This document shows, one piece after another, positions 56,205-64,000 of a DNA stretch of 64,000 nt (position 1 is its first letter; each line of letters opens with the position of its first letter). The notes below the pieces were generated by a model, which worked only from the letters and a program-made list of their open reading frames with translations, ran no database searches and was not told the DNA's origin. This DNA comes from Manihot esculenta. Its lineage: Eukaryota; Streptophyta; Magnoliopsida; Malpighiales; Euphorbiaceae. The position numbers and the translations under genes were made by a program. The stretch spans positions 1,984,001 through 2,048,000 of the forward strand of contig NC_035167.2 of assembly GCF_001659605.2 (NCBI RefSeq), written 5' to 3'.

Positions 56205-56934
56205 TTCCGGGGTGACCTCGGGGCCCCGCCGGCTGCTTTTTGCTTCAGGAGATCTTACGGGATCCTGATCATTTTTGTTCCGGGGTGACCTCGAGGCCCC
56301 GCCGGCTGCTTTTTGCTTCAGGAGATCTTACGGGATCCTAATCTTTTTTGTTCCGGGGTGACCTCGGGGCCCCGCCGGCTGTTTTTTGCTTCAGGAGATC
56401 TTACGGGATCCTGATCGTTTTTGTTCCGGGGTGACCTCGGGGCCCCGCTGGCTGCTTTTTGCTTCAGGAGATCTTACGGGATCCTGATCTTTTTTGTTCC
56501 GGGGTGACCTCGGGGCCCCGCCGGCTGTTTTTTGCTTCAGGAGATCTTACGGGATCCTGATCTTTTTTGTTCCGGGGTGACCTCGGGGCCCCGCCGGCTG
56601 TTTTTTGCTTCAGGAGATCTTACGGGATCCTGATCTTTTTTGTTCCGGGGTGACCTCAGGGCCCCCGCCGGCTGTTTTTTGCTTCAGGAGATCTTACGGG
56701 ATCCTGATCGTTTTTGTTCCGGGGTGACCTCGGGGCCCCGCCGGCTGCTTTTTGCTTCAGGAGATCTTACGGGATCCGGATCTTTTTTGTTCCGGGGTGA
56801 CCTCGGGGCCCCGCCGGCTGTTTTTTACTTCAGGAGATCTTACGGGATCCTGATCTTTTTTGTTCCGGGGTGACCTCGGGGCCCGCCGGCTGCCTTTTGT
56901 TTCAGGAGATCTTACGGGATCCTGATCTTTTTTG
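56205..56934 (+). repeat. Ten tandem copies of a 73-bp GC-rich repeat
   Basis: Unit starts (TTCCGGGGTGACCTC) are at 56205, 56278, 56351, 56424, 56497, 56570, 56643, 56717, 56790 and 56863: spacing 73 bp, once 74. Each unit holds CGGGGCCCCGCCGGC and GGAGATCTTACGGGATCC, so it has several self-complementary words. The region 55920-56204 has looser relatives (GGGAGGTCC, CCGGGAGTTCTTAGGGGATCC). It lies between the antisense gene and the end of pol. Confidence 0.96.
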
Positions 56935-57157
56935 TACCTCCTTGAGGTTTTGTACATTATTCAAGCACATTGGCCTTACTGTCACTTTGTCATCTCAGCT
57001 GGTTTTGTGTCTAACTGAGGTCTTGTTTTTCAAGGGGTCTTTCTGAGCCCTGTTCGTTCTTTTTCATGGAGGAGTATTATTCACAAAGATAATCACATTG
57101 TATAAACAATTTTATTCACTCGTGTGTCAGAATACAATGTTTTTCTTTACAAATATA

Positions 57158-59189
57158 TTAAGGGAAATACCTCTTTAAGTGCTGGATGTTCCAAGCGTGG
57201 GGCTCAGGGTTTCCTTGCATATCTTCGATCCGGTATACCCCTGGCTTGACCACTTTTGTCACCCTGAATGGACCCTCCCAGGTCGGTGCTAACTTGCCCG
57301 CGGCCGCTCTTTTCCCTGTAGCTTCTAGGTTTCTTAAGGCCAGGTCTCCCACTTTCAAACTTCTCTCCCTAACCTTTTGGTTGTAATATCGTGTTGCCCG
57401 TTGTTGATAAGCAGCAGTTCGAATTTGGGCTTCTTCCCTAACTTCTTCAAGAGCATCTAGGTTGCTTCTTAACTTGTCCCCATTAGTGTCTTCACTAACG
57501 AATTGGACTCGGTGAGTGGGAATCTGCAACTCAACTGGGACTACGGCCTCCGTGCCATAAGCAAGTGCACAGGGTGTTTCTTTAGTGGGTGCTCTGGGAG
57601 TGGTTCGGAGTGCCCACAGGATACTGTTGAGTTCTTCAGCCCAATTCTCCTTTGCGCCATCTAGCCGTTTCTTTAACCCTTGGAGGATAGCTCTGTTAGT
57701 GACTTCTGTTTGGCCATTAGTTTGAGGATGGGCCACATAGGAGAATTTGTGTCATATGCCCATATTCGTCGTGAAGGCTCTGAAGGTACTGCAGTCAAAT
57801 TGTCTGCCATTGTTTGAGATAAGCACTCTAGGTATGCCGAATCTACAGATGATATGCCCCCACACGAAATCTATCATCTTGCGAGCTGTGATTGTGGCTA
57901 TCGCTTCCGCCTCTGGCCATTTTGAAAAGTATTCTACAGCCACCACTACGAATTTCCTTTGCCCCGTAGTCTTGGGGAACGGTCCCAGGATATCGATTCC
58001 CCATTGTGAGAAAGGCCATGGACTGGATATGCTTGCTTGAGGAGTGGCAGGGGTTCTGATGGCATTAGCAAATCTCTGACATACGTCGCACTTCCGGACA
58101 AACTCTTCTGCTTCTTTTTTAATAGTGGGCCAATAGTATCCTTGCCTGAATACTTTGTTGGCTAATGTTCCTGCTCCCTCGTGGGCTCCACATAGGCCTC
58201 TATATATCTCTTCCATTACCTTTGTAGCCTCTTCCGGGCTCACACATCGGAGCCATGGACTGGATTTTCCTTTTCTGTATAAGGTCCCCCTTATTACTTG
58301 GTAGTTAGCGGCACGAGCTGCTATCTTTCTGGCTTCATCTTTATCTTCGGGGAGCTCGCCCTTTTCCAAGTATCTCAGGTATGGAGTCATCCAAGTTGGG
58401 CTTTGTTCTACCTGCAATATCGTGTTAGTTTTATTAAAAGCAGGTGTATGGACCTGTTGTATGTACACTTCATCGGGAAGCTGTTCCAGTTCTTCTTTGG
58501 ATAATCGGCTGAGCAGATCTGCTTCCTCATTTTCCTCTCGGGGTATTCTTTGAAACCTGATGGTTACTCCTCGACCCATGAGCTCGGCTTCCAAAGTTTT
58601 TACTTTATCAAGGTAGTTCTTCATGACGGGGTCTCTAGCCTGATATACTCCCGTCACCTGGTTGATCACTAGCTGAGAGTCGCTATTTACCTCGAGATCG
58701 GTTACCCCTACCTCCAAAGCTACCATCATTCCATTCACCAAGGCTTCATATTCTGCTACATTATTCGAGGCTTTGAACTCTAGACGTAGGGCGTAACACA
58801 CCTTAAACTCCTCTGGCCCCTTAAGCATTATTCCGGCACCATTGCCCTCAGTGCTTGATGCTCCGTCTACATACAGCTTCCAGTTAAATTCTGGATGAGG
58901 CTCCCCTTCACACTGCTGTCTTGTTATCCCTGAGGATGATCCTCCCCGCTCCTCGTTGAATGAGCACTCTGCTATGAAGTCGGCCAAAGCTTGAGACTTT
59001 ATAGCTGTCCTGGGTCGATATTCTAGACAGTAAGGGCTGATCTCTACGGACCAAGCCAACATCCGACCTGAAGTTTCCGGCCTGCGTAGAATCTTCTTTA
59101 AGGGTTGGTCTGTCATCACAACTCCTTGGTGGCCCTCCAAGTAAACCTTGAATTTCCGAACTGCTAGCAATAGGGCGTAAGCCATTTTT
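57158..59189 (-). pseudogene. Element D pol: end of RNase H, archaeal-type RNase H, integrase
   Basis: Open from 59185 to 57752 and from 57736 to 57158 with one stop between. Order: end of the gypsy RNase H (MAYALLLAVRKFKVYLEGHQ); a second, archaeal-type RNase H with LYVDGASSTEGNGAG, NNVAEYEALVNG, NSDSQLVINQ and NEEADLLSRL (diagnostic of Tat); integrase zinc region (YYWPTIKKEAEEFVRKCDVC); core WGIDILGPFPKTTGQ; and a C-terminal part with HPQTNGQTEVTNRAILQG. Damage: a TGA (57752-57754) where the family has an Arg codon, and the second catalytic Asp replaced by Asn (VLISNNGRQF, where relatives have SDNG). Integration activity is therefore not expected. Confidence 0.9.
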
Positions 59190-60203
59190 TCAATGTTTGA
59201 GTATCTTACCTCGGTATCTCTGAGTACCTTGCTGACGTAAAAAAAGTTTCTGCTCCCCCTCTTCCACCCTCACTAACACTGCGCTGACTGCTTGTTCTGA
59301 GGCCGCCAAGTATATCAGAAGTTCCTCTCCTTTTACAGGGCTGCTAAGTACATAGGGCGAGCTAAGATATTTCTTAAGCTCTGTGAAGGCTTTTTTGCAG
59401 TCTTCCGTCCACTCGAAGTTCGGTACTTTCCTCAACTTTTGGAAGAACGGCAAGCACTTTTCTGCCGATCTTGACATGAATCAGTTGAGCGCCACTACTC
59501 TCCCAGTTAGTCTCTGGACGGGACCCCTTACACAGGTCGACTTTGGCATATTCAATATGGCTTTCACCTTCTCCGGATTGGGCTCGATGCCTTTTCCGCT
59601 CACCATGAATCCCAAGAATTTTCCTCCTCGAATAAAGAAAGCACACTTTGCTGGGTTTAACTTCATTCTGTACTGGTTTAATACCCCGAATACTTCCCTC
59701 AAATCTGCCATGTGCTGCTGGAAGTTTGGGCTTTTGACCACCATATCATCTACATAAACTTCTACATTCCTGCCAATCTGATTTTTGAAGATTTTATTCA
59801 TCAATCTTTGGTACGTTGCCCCGGCATTCCTCAATCCGAATGGCATAGCTCTGTAGCAATAAGTCCCATCCTCAGTTATAAATGAGGTCTTTTCCTCATC
59901 CGACCTTTCCATTGAGATTTGATGATAACCAGACATAGCATCCAAAGAAGACATATAATCAAAACCGGCCGTAGAGTCGACCATTTTATTAATATCAGAA
60001 AGTGGATAACAATCTTTAGGGCAGGCCTTATTTAGGTTGGTAAAATCTATGCACATCCTATATTTGCCATTGGCTTTTTTGACTAATACAGGATTTGCTA
60101 ACCACTGTGGGTACATAACTTCCCTAATAAAGCCTGCCTCCTCAAGTTTCTGCACCTCTTCCCTGGTGGCCTGCTGCTTCTCTCTTCCTACTACTCTCTT
60201 CTT
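59190..60203 (-). pseudogene. Element D pol: reverse transcriptase and first RNase H
   Basis: Reverse transcriptase of the Tat type: EAGFIREVMYPQWLANPVLV, KYRMCIDFTNLNKACPKDCY, MDAxSGYHQI-like LDAMSGYHQISMERSDEEKT and the catalytic YVDDMVVKS. It is followed after a TGA (59481-59483, relatives have Arg) by FMSRSAEKCLPFFQKLRK and the start of RNase H (YLAASEQAVSAVLVRVEEGE). The frame is lost near 59245 in a run of T residues on the coding strand. YVDD is intact, so earlier activity is plausible, but this copy cannot make a full pol. Confidence 0.9.
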
Positions 60204-61130
60204 CTATTTTACTGGCTTGGCTTCGGGGAATACATTCAGCTTGTGTGTCATTACCGTGGGGTCAATTCCAGGCATGTCGGAGGGCTTCCAGGCGAAACTA
60301 GACGCATGACCTCGGATCAGGGCCATGACTTCAGCTTTTTGTTTTTTAGTGAGGCCGGTGTTGAGACTGAAAACTTTTTCTGCCTCTGCTTCCGATAAAG
60401 GGAATATCTCCAGCTCCCCCACCGGTTCTGTCCTTGCTTCTGTTTTCTCATCCCGAACCTCTAGAACTTCCGAGTCAAGAGCTTCTCCAGTGGAGCTCGG
60501 TTCTACTACTGTGGCCAAGTATACTGCTCTTGCCTCTTCCTGGCTGCCCCGGACTATTCCCACTCCTTCTTCTGTTGGAAATTTGAGCGCCAAATACCTG
60601 ATACTGGTGACAGCTTCGAAATTGAACAGCGCAGGCCTCCCCAAGATCACATTATAGCTTAACGGAAGTTTGACCACTAAAAATACCTCGTGGTGGGTAT
60701 GAGTTCTGGGTGCTTCACCCAAGGTGAGAGCCAGCTTCACCTTCCCTTCTACGACCACCGATACCCCTCCGATCCCCTTGATTGGTGCCTGGTCTCAGAC
60801 CAGCTGTTCTTCCGGAATTTCCATCTGCTGAAAAACCCGGTATGGTAGCAAGTTGACTTTGCTCCCATCATCCACTAAGACCTTCTTTACCCGATAATTG
60901 TGAATGACGGCTTCAATGACGAGCGCATCATCATGGGGCATCTGAATACCCTGAGCATCTTCTGAAGAGAAGGTGATTGTCATGGGAGAGTGGTCAACGA
61001 TCTGCATGACCTCGGTGCTGCTGGTCTCTCCCTCCCGATTTCTCTTCTTCCCTCGGCGGCCCATCCGTCCTCCTGTTCCTCCTACAATCATGTTGATGGT
61101 CCCACTGGATCCATCGTTTACTGGTCCCGC
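60204..61130 (-). pseudogene. Element D protease region
   Basis: Same frame as gag after a TGA at 61131-61133. It contains an aspartic-protease-like VLVDDGSKVNLLPYRVFQQM and the later LPLSYNVILGRPALFNFEAV, as in Tat and Athila proteases. A TGA at 60795-60797 (EEQLV*DQAPIKG) and a TAG at 60204-60206 interrupt it. The active-site triplet reads DGS within VDDGS. Confidence 0.82.
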
Positions 61131-62756
61131 TCATGTTCTCCTCGGCGCCTGAACCGCCGGGCTGGCTTGAGGCCTTTGTCCCTCTGATTTCTTTACAAAA
61201 TTCTTTAGGTGCCCCCTCTTTATCAACCTCTCGATCTCTGCTATCACCTGGAAGCAGTTGTTGGTATCGTGGCCATGCGTCCGATGATATTGACAGTATT
61301 TGTCAGGATTCCGATGATCTGCTTCCGACTTCATAGGTTTGGGCCACTGGAGAAAATCCTTATCCTGGACAGCCATGAGCACCTCGGCTCTGAACGCATT
61401 TAATGGAGTCGGCTTTTCAGGGACCCAAGGGGGAGGCAACCTTGGCTCAAGGGACCGTGGAGGGGGAGGCCTTTGATCCCTTCGCTCCCAAGCCTGCTTG
61501 TAAGGCTCGGGCCTCTTGCCGTGTTTCCTTTCATGTTTCTCCGGCCTCCTTTCTTCTGGGGCCTTTTCTTTTCCTGTCATCCTTTTGGCAAATCGGCTTG
61601 TTACTAAGGCGTCATCCTGCCTTATATACTTCTCCGCTCTCTGCATCAGCTCGGCTAGGGAGGTCAGAGGCTTCCTGCTTAAGGAACCGAAGAATTCAGC
61701 AGAGGTCGTTCCCTTTTGCATTGCCTCTACCGCCCTTCCTTCATCAAGATCGGGAATCTGCAGGGCCTCTGTATTGAAACGAGCGACATACTCTCTGAGT
61801 GATTCACCCTCTCTCTGCCTTACTGTCTCCAAGTAGCTCGTCTTCCTCTCCGCTGGCACCCCGGCTATGAATCGACTGATGAAGCAAATAGCTAGGTCTC
61901 CGAAACTCCTGATACTTCTGGCCTCAAGGCTGTTGAACCACGCCCGCGCTGGTCCCGAGAGCGTCGTTGGGAATACTTTACACATTAAGGCATCAGATAG
62001 AGTTTGCAACTCCATGAAGGTCTTATAGTTCATGACGTGCTCCCTCGGGTTACCAGTTCCATCATAGGCCGCCATTGATGGCATCATAAACTTCTTAGGA
62101 ACAGTCTCTTGCTGCACCCACTTTGAGAAAGGGGAAGAAGTAGGCAAAGAGGTTTGGCTTTGGTCTTTCTTACCTAGCTCGGCGAGGAGCTGTTCTCTCA
62201 GTTTCTTCAACTTTTGGTCCACCTTCTCGTCTTCTGGGCTGAGTTTTTTCTCCAGGTGGTACTCCTCCTCCTCTGCTTCAGTTCCCGTCCACCCGGTTAT
62301 TTCGGCGGAATAGTTATCCACCTCCTCATTTTCTATCATCTCTCTCGCCCTCCTCCCATGGATTCGGGCCTCCGGTCCTTCCTCTTCGCCGGCTCTTCTT
62401 CCTCTTTCTTCAGTATCGCGGCTGCTGGTTTGCAGACGGTCAGGTGCAGGTCGGGGGTCATTAGTCTGAGGTTCCTCTACAACCGGGAGTGTATTTGCTG
62501 GAGTGTTGAAGCCTCTCTGTTGCATTATCTGCCCCAACCAGTGGGCTGTATTCTGCAACTGGAAAGCCATGTTTTGAAGATCTTGGTTAGACAAGGTGAC
62601 AGCGGGAGTGTTCCCTGCCAAACTTGGCGAGGGATTAAGAGGAACAGGTGTTTGGTTGTTTAATGCCGTAGGACTAGAAAAGGAGAATTGTTGCCCCTCT
62701 TGGGCAGAGCTTAGGTCATTTGGGACGTTAAAGTTACTTTCTTGGTGATTAGCCAT
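61131..62756 (-). CDS. Element D gag
   Basis: An open frame of 541 codons from MANHQESNFNVPNDL, starting ~60 bp after the primer site. The N-terminal third is Gln/Pro/Glu-rich and disordered-looking. The retrotransposon gag core is about residues 220-390 (MAAYDGTGNPREHVMNYKTF, LSGPARAWFNSLEARSIRSF, GESLREYVARFN). A basic region with KEKAPEERRPEKHERKHGKR follows, then a CQYHRTHGHDTNNC zinc-binding motif, the CHHC form usual in Tat gag. gag is uninterrupted, unlike pol. The stop at 61131 may be the natural gag end or a mutation; pol continues in the same frame. Confidence 0.9.
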   Translation of the reverse strand: MANHQESNFNVPNDLSSAQEGQQFSFSSPTALNNQTPVPLNPSPSLAGNTPAVTLSNQDLQNMAFQLQNTAHWLGQIMQQRGFNTPANTLPVVEEPQTNDPRPAPDRLQTSSRDTEERGRRAGEEEGPEARIHGRRAREMIENEEVDNYSAEITGWTGTEAEEEEYHLEKKLSPEDEKVDQKLKKLREQLLAELGKKDQSQTSLPTSSPFSKWVQQETVPKKFMMPSMAAYDGTGNPREHVMNYKTFMELQTLSDALMCKVFPTTLSGPARAWFNSLEARSIRSFGDLAICFISRFIAGVPAERKTSYLETVRQREGESLREYVARFNTEALQIPDLDEGRAVEAMQKGTTSAEFFGSLSRKPLTSLAELMQRAEKYIRQDDALVTSRFAKRMTGKEKAPEERRPEKHERKHGKRPEPYKQAWERRDQRPPPPRSLEPRLPPPWVPEKPTPLNAFRAEVLMAVQDKDFLQWPKPMKSEADHRNPDKYCQYHRTHGHDTNNCFQVIAEIERLIKRGHLKNFVKKSEGQRPQASPAVQAPRRT

Positions 62757-62817
62757 CGTGGATCTCAGTGGGTTTCTTTAAGAGTGAAAACTCCGGTGAT
62801 GAAAAGATCTTCGTCGT

Positions 62818-62835
62818 TTCCCACAGACGGCGCCA
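62818..62835 (-). other. Primer-binding site of element D
   Basis: Reads TGGCGCCGTCTGTGGGAA on the minus strand, two bases inside the 5' LTR. TGGCGCC primer sites are typical of the Tat/Athila branch; I do not assign the exact tRNA. Confidence 0.85.
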
Positions 62836-62837
62836 AT

Positions 62838-63322
62838 TGATGATCTGAGATCCAATAGAATATGGTTTTACAAGGGTTTTTGTATCAAAGAATAAAGCTT
62901 CCACTTTCTGAGGAGGGGACTCCCTTTTATCCATTTCGTCTTGCTTGCTAGTGACGTGTAAAGGCTTCTCCAGGATTGGGCCACGCGTCCCTGCCATACA
63001 GATTCGGACGTACGAGGGTATCAGGCGCCTGCCCCATGCATAACGGCCTCTGATTCTCCTTGTGCGTACGTTCGAGCGGATCTGTCAGGCTGTCTAGTGA
63101 GTATCATTCTGGATCCTGGGTTGGGCCGAGAGTTGGGCTAGAGAGGAAAGGGCCTGTGATCGCGGACTGGGTCGATTTAAACGAGGAAGCTTGGTCGAGC
63201 CCGTCCTTGAAGGTTGGATGGGCTGGGCCTGCTTTGAGTACCAAGTAGGTGAGCCTTTACTTTGTGGGCTTTAGGTTGTGGCCGAGGCCTTGGACCGGGG
63301 TGAAGAAATCCAGCGCTCATCA
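62838..63322 (-). repeat. 5' LTR of element D
   Basis: 485 bp, partner of 49584-50068, with about 18 differences counted by eye, nearly all transitions. Ends CAGCGCTCATCA then AGATT. Confidence 0.93.
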
Positions 63323-64000
63323 AGATTTAAGCATCAAGCATCAGCAAGAACAGATGCCACCCAAATCTAGCTAGGTCATGGAGTCATCAATTGATTGTAT
63401 ATGAATGGCAGGGAAAATAGTAGAAAAAAGATGAGAAATATTCTTGCCAATTACTCTAGAAATATGGGCATCAAGCCATCAAAGGCTTATGCATAGCCAA
63501 GAAGAAGTGATATTCTTCTGCAGTGAGGCAATAGCAGCACCTTGAAAACACCACAACCATTTCAAAAAAGACTAAAGAAGGAGATGAGATGAGTCAAAGA
63601 TCAGGAAGAAAACTAAATTATGGTACCTCACATCAATCATCTTCAATGGTGGATTTTTTTTCTTTCAATATATAATTTACTGAAAGTCAATGTATTTAAG
63701 GTAGAGGGAGAAGAGTTGCGTGGGAGATAGATGATGTAATGGCATTCCTCATTATGGATAACATGAAAGTTTCTGATATAAATTATTTTGAATATAAAAT
63801 ATGTTTTTATTTATTTATTTATTTATTGGGGTTTGAAACTAGCAACCATGGCTTTTTGCTAAGACTCTAATTCAGCTTTGGTTTAATCATCCCTATAATG
63901 TTGTGGTTTGTACTGCAACATACAAGCACTAGTACATTGTCCATATCCCTAAACCTTTAAGCATATATAGTGTGGTTTTGCAAAGACATGGCAATTAATA
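63323..64000. other. Flanking intergenic DNA
   Basis: No gene recognised. A TTTA microsatellite (about 63807-63829) is followed by GGGGTTTGAAACTAGCAACC, which on the minus strand looks like a tRNA B-box followed by an (AAAT)n tail. It could be a minus-strand SINE remnant, but I cannot define its other end. Confidence 0.4.

Larger units (their letters stand above)
49584..63322 (-). mobile_element. Element D: full-length Tat-lineage Ty3/gypsy retrotransposon with antisense ORF cassettes
   Basis: 13,739 bp, gag-pol on the minus strand. LTRs of 485 bp (49584-50068 and 62838-63322) begin TGATGATCTGAGATCC and are flanked by AGATT on both sides (49579-49583 and 63323-63327). The TGGCGCC-type primer site, an extra archaeal-type RNase H, and a plus-strand extra gene between pol and the 3' LTR place it in the Tat (Retand/Ogre-like) lineage. 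By eye the LTRs differ at about 18 of 485 positions, so D is older than A, B and C. gag is open but pol is broken in several places. The 3' third contains two copies of an antisense-gene cassette and ten 73-bp tandem repeats. Confidence 0.94.

Noticed and set aside
56205..56934. CRISPR-like look of evenly spaced repeats
   Set aside because: The units are contiguous 73-bp repeats with no variable spacers, and this is plant nuclear DNA.
56640..56957. Short open frames on both strands across the 73-bp array
   Set aside because: A repeat with a nearly constant period gives cyclic open frames; nothing else supports coding.
62214..62663. 149-codon plus-strand frame opposite gag of D
   Set aside because: A shadow of the gag N-terminal region; no domain and no start context.

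Overview
The window is nuclear DNA of a flowering plant, almost certainly a eudicot. It has AT-rich intergenic DNA, single-exon B3-domain genes, a captured UGT88-like glycosyltransferase fragment, and dense nested LTR retrotransposons of the Tekay, Tat, Athila and Ty1/copia types. I lean towards a Malpighiales/Euphorbiaceae-type genome but cannot show it from the sequence. Only two small genes look like ordinary host genes: paralogous B3-domain genes at 24266-24667 and 47257-47658, both on the minus strand.

Layout. (1) 1-18976: a minus-strand Tekay chromovirus (element A), whose left LTR is cut by the window edge. A complete plus-strand Tekay element of another subfamily (element C, 6677-16225, TSD TAGGA) is inserted in its gag. 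C has an uninterrupted gag-pol frame and LTRs in which I see no difference. (2) 18977-20159: the end of a Ty1/copia element into which A inserted, then a badly decayed LTR related to that of C. (3) 20355-21567: a Pack-MULE with ~207-bp inverted repeats carrying the N-terminal half of a UGT gene. (4) 21568-28400: AT-rich DNA with B3 gene 1 and a solo Tat LTR (25285-25888). (5) 28400-46700: a nest of decayed elements. It holds Athila LTR and gag pieces, a Ty1/copia element with an internal tandem duplication and a small SINE, a young Tekay element (B, 30895-40505, TSD AATAA) in the copia gag, a truncated Tat LTR plus primer-binding site, an unclassified LTR element, and a solo Tat LTR (46001-46523, TSD ACAAC). 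(6) 47257-49583: B3 gene 2 and its upstream DNA. (7) 49584-63322: a full-length 13.7-kb Tat-lineage element (D, TSD AGATT). (8) 63323-64000: flanking DNA.

The least ordinary part is element D. Its gag-pol (minus strand) is dead: in-frame stops, a frameshift, and a catalytic integrase Asp changed to Asn. Yet on the opposite strand a three-exon reading frame of 968 codons (52379-55445) is open, with splice sites in the right phase. It encodes a putative gypsy-type 'Transposase_28' domain, a basic Ser/Pro-rich linker and a long coiled coil. A second, decayed copy of the same antisense cassette lies next to the 3' LTR, separated from the first by an internal LTR-end and polypurine-tract relic. 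Between the antisense gene and pol sit ten 73-bp GC-rich tandem repeats, a possible satellite seed.

The second recurrent oddity is a set of GC-rich near-palindromes (TTCGGCCGCCGAA) in two clusters in every Tekay LTR here. Inferred order of events: decayed Athila, copia and Tat relics first, then D (LTRs ~3-4% apart by eye), then B and A (well under 1%), then C inside A. I see no evidence of a wholly new functional system. The antisense cassettes of D are the best candidate for follow-up.
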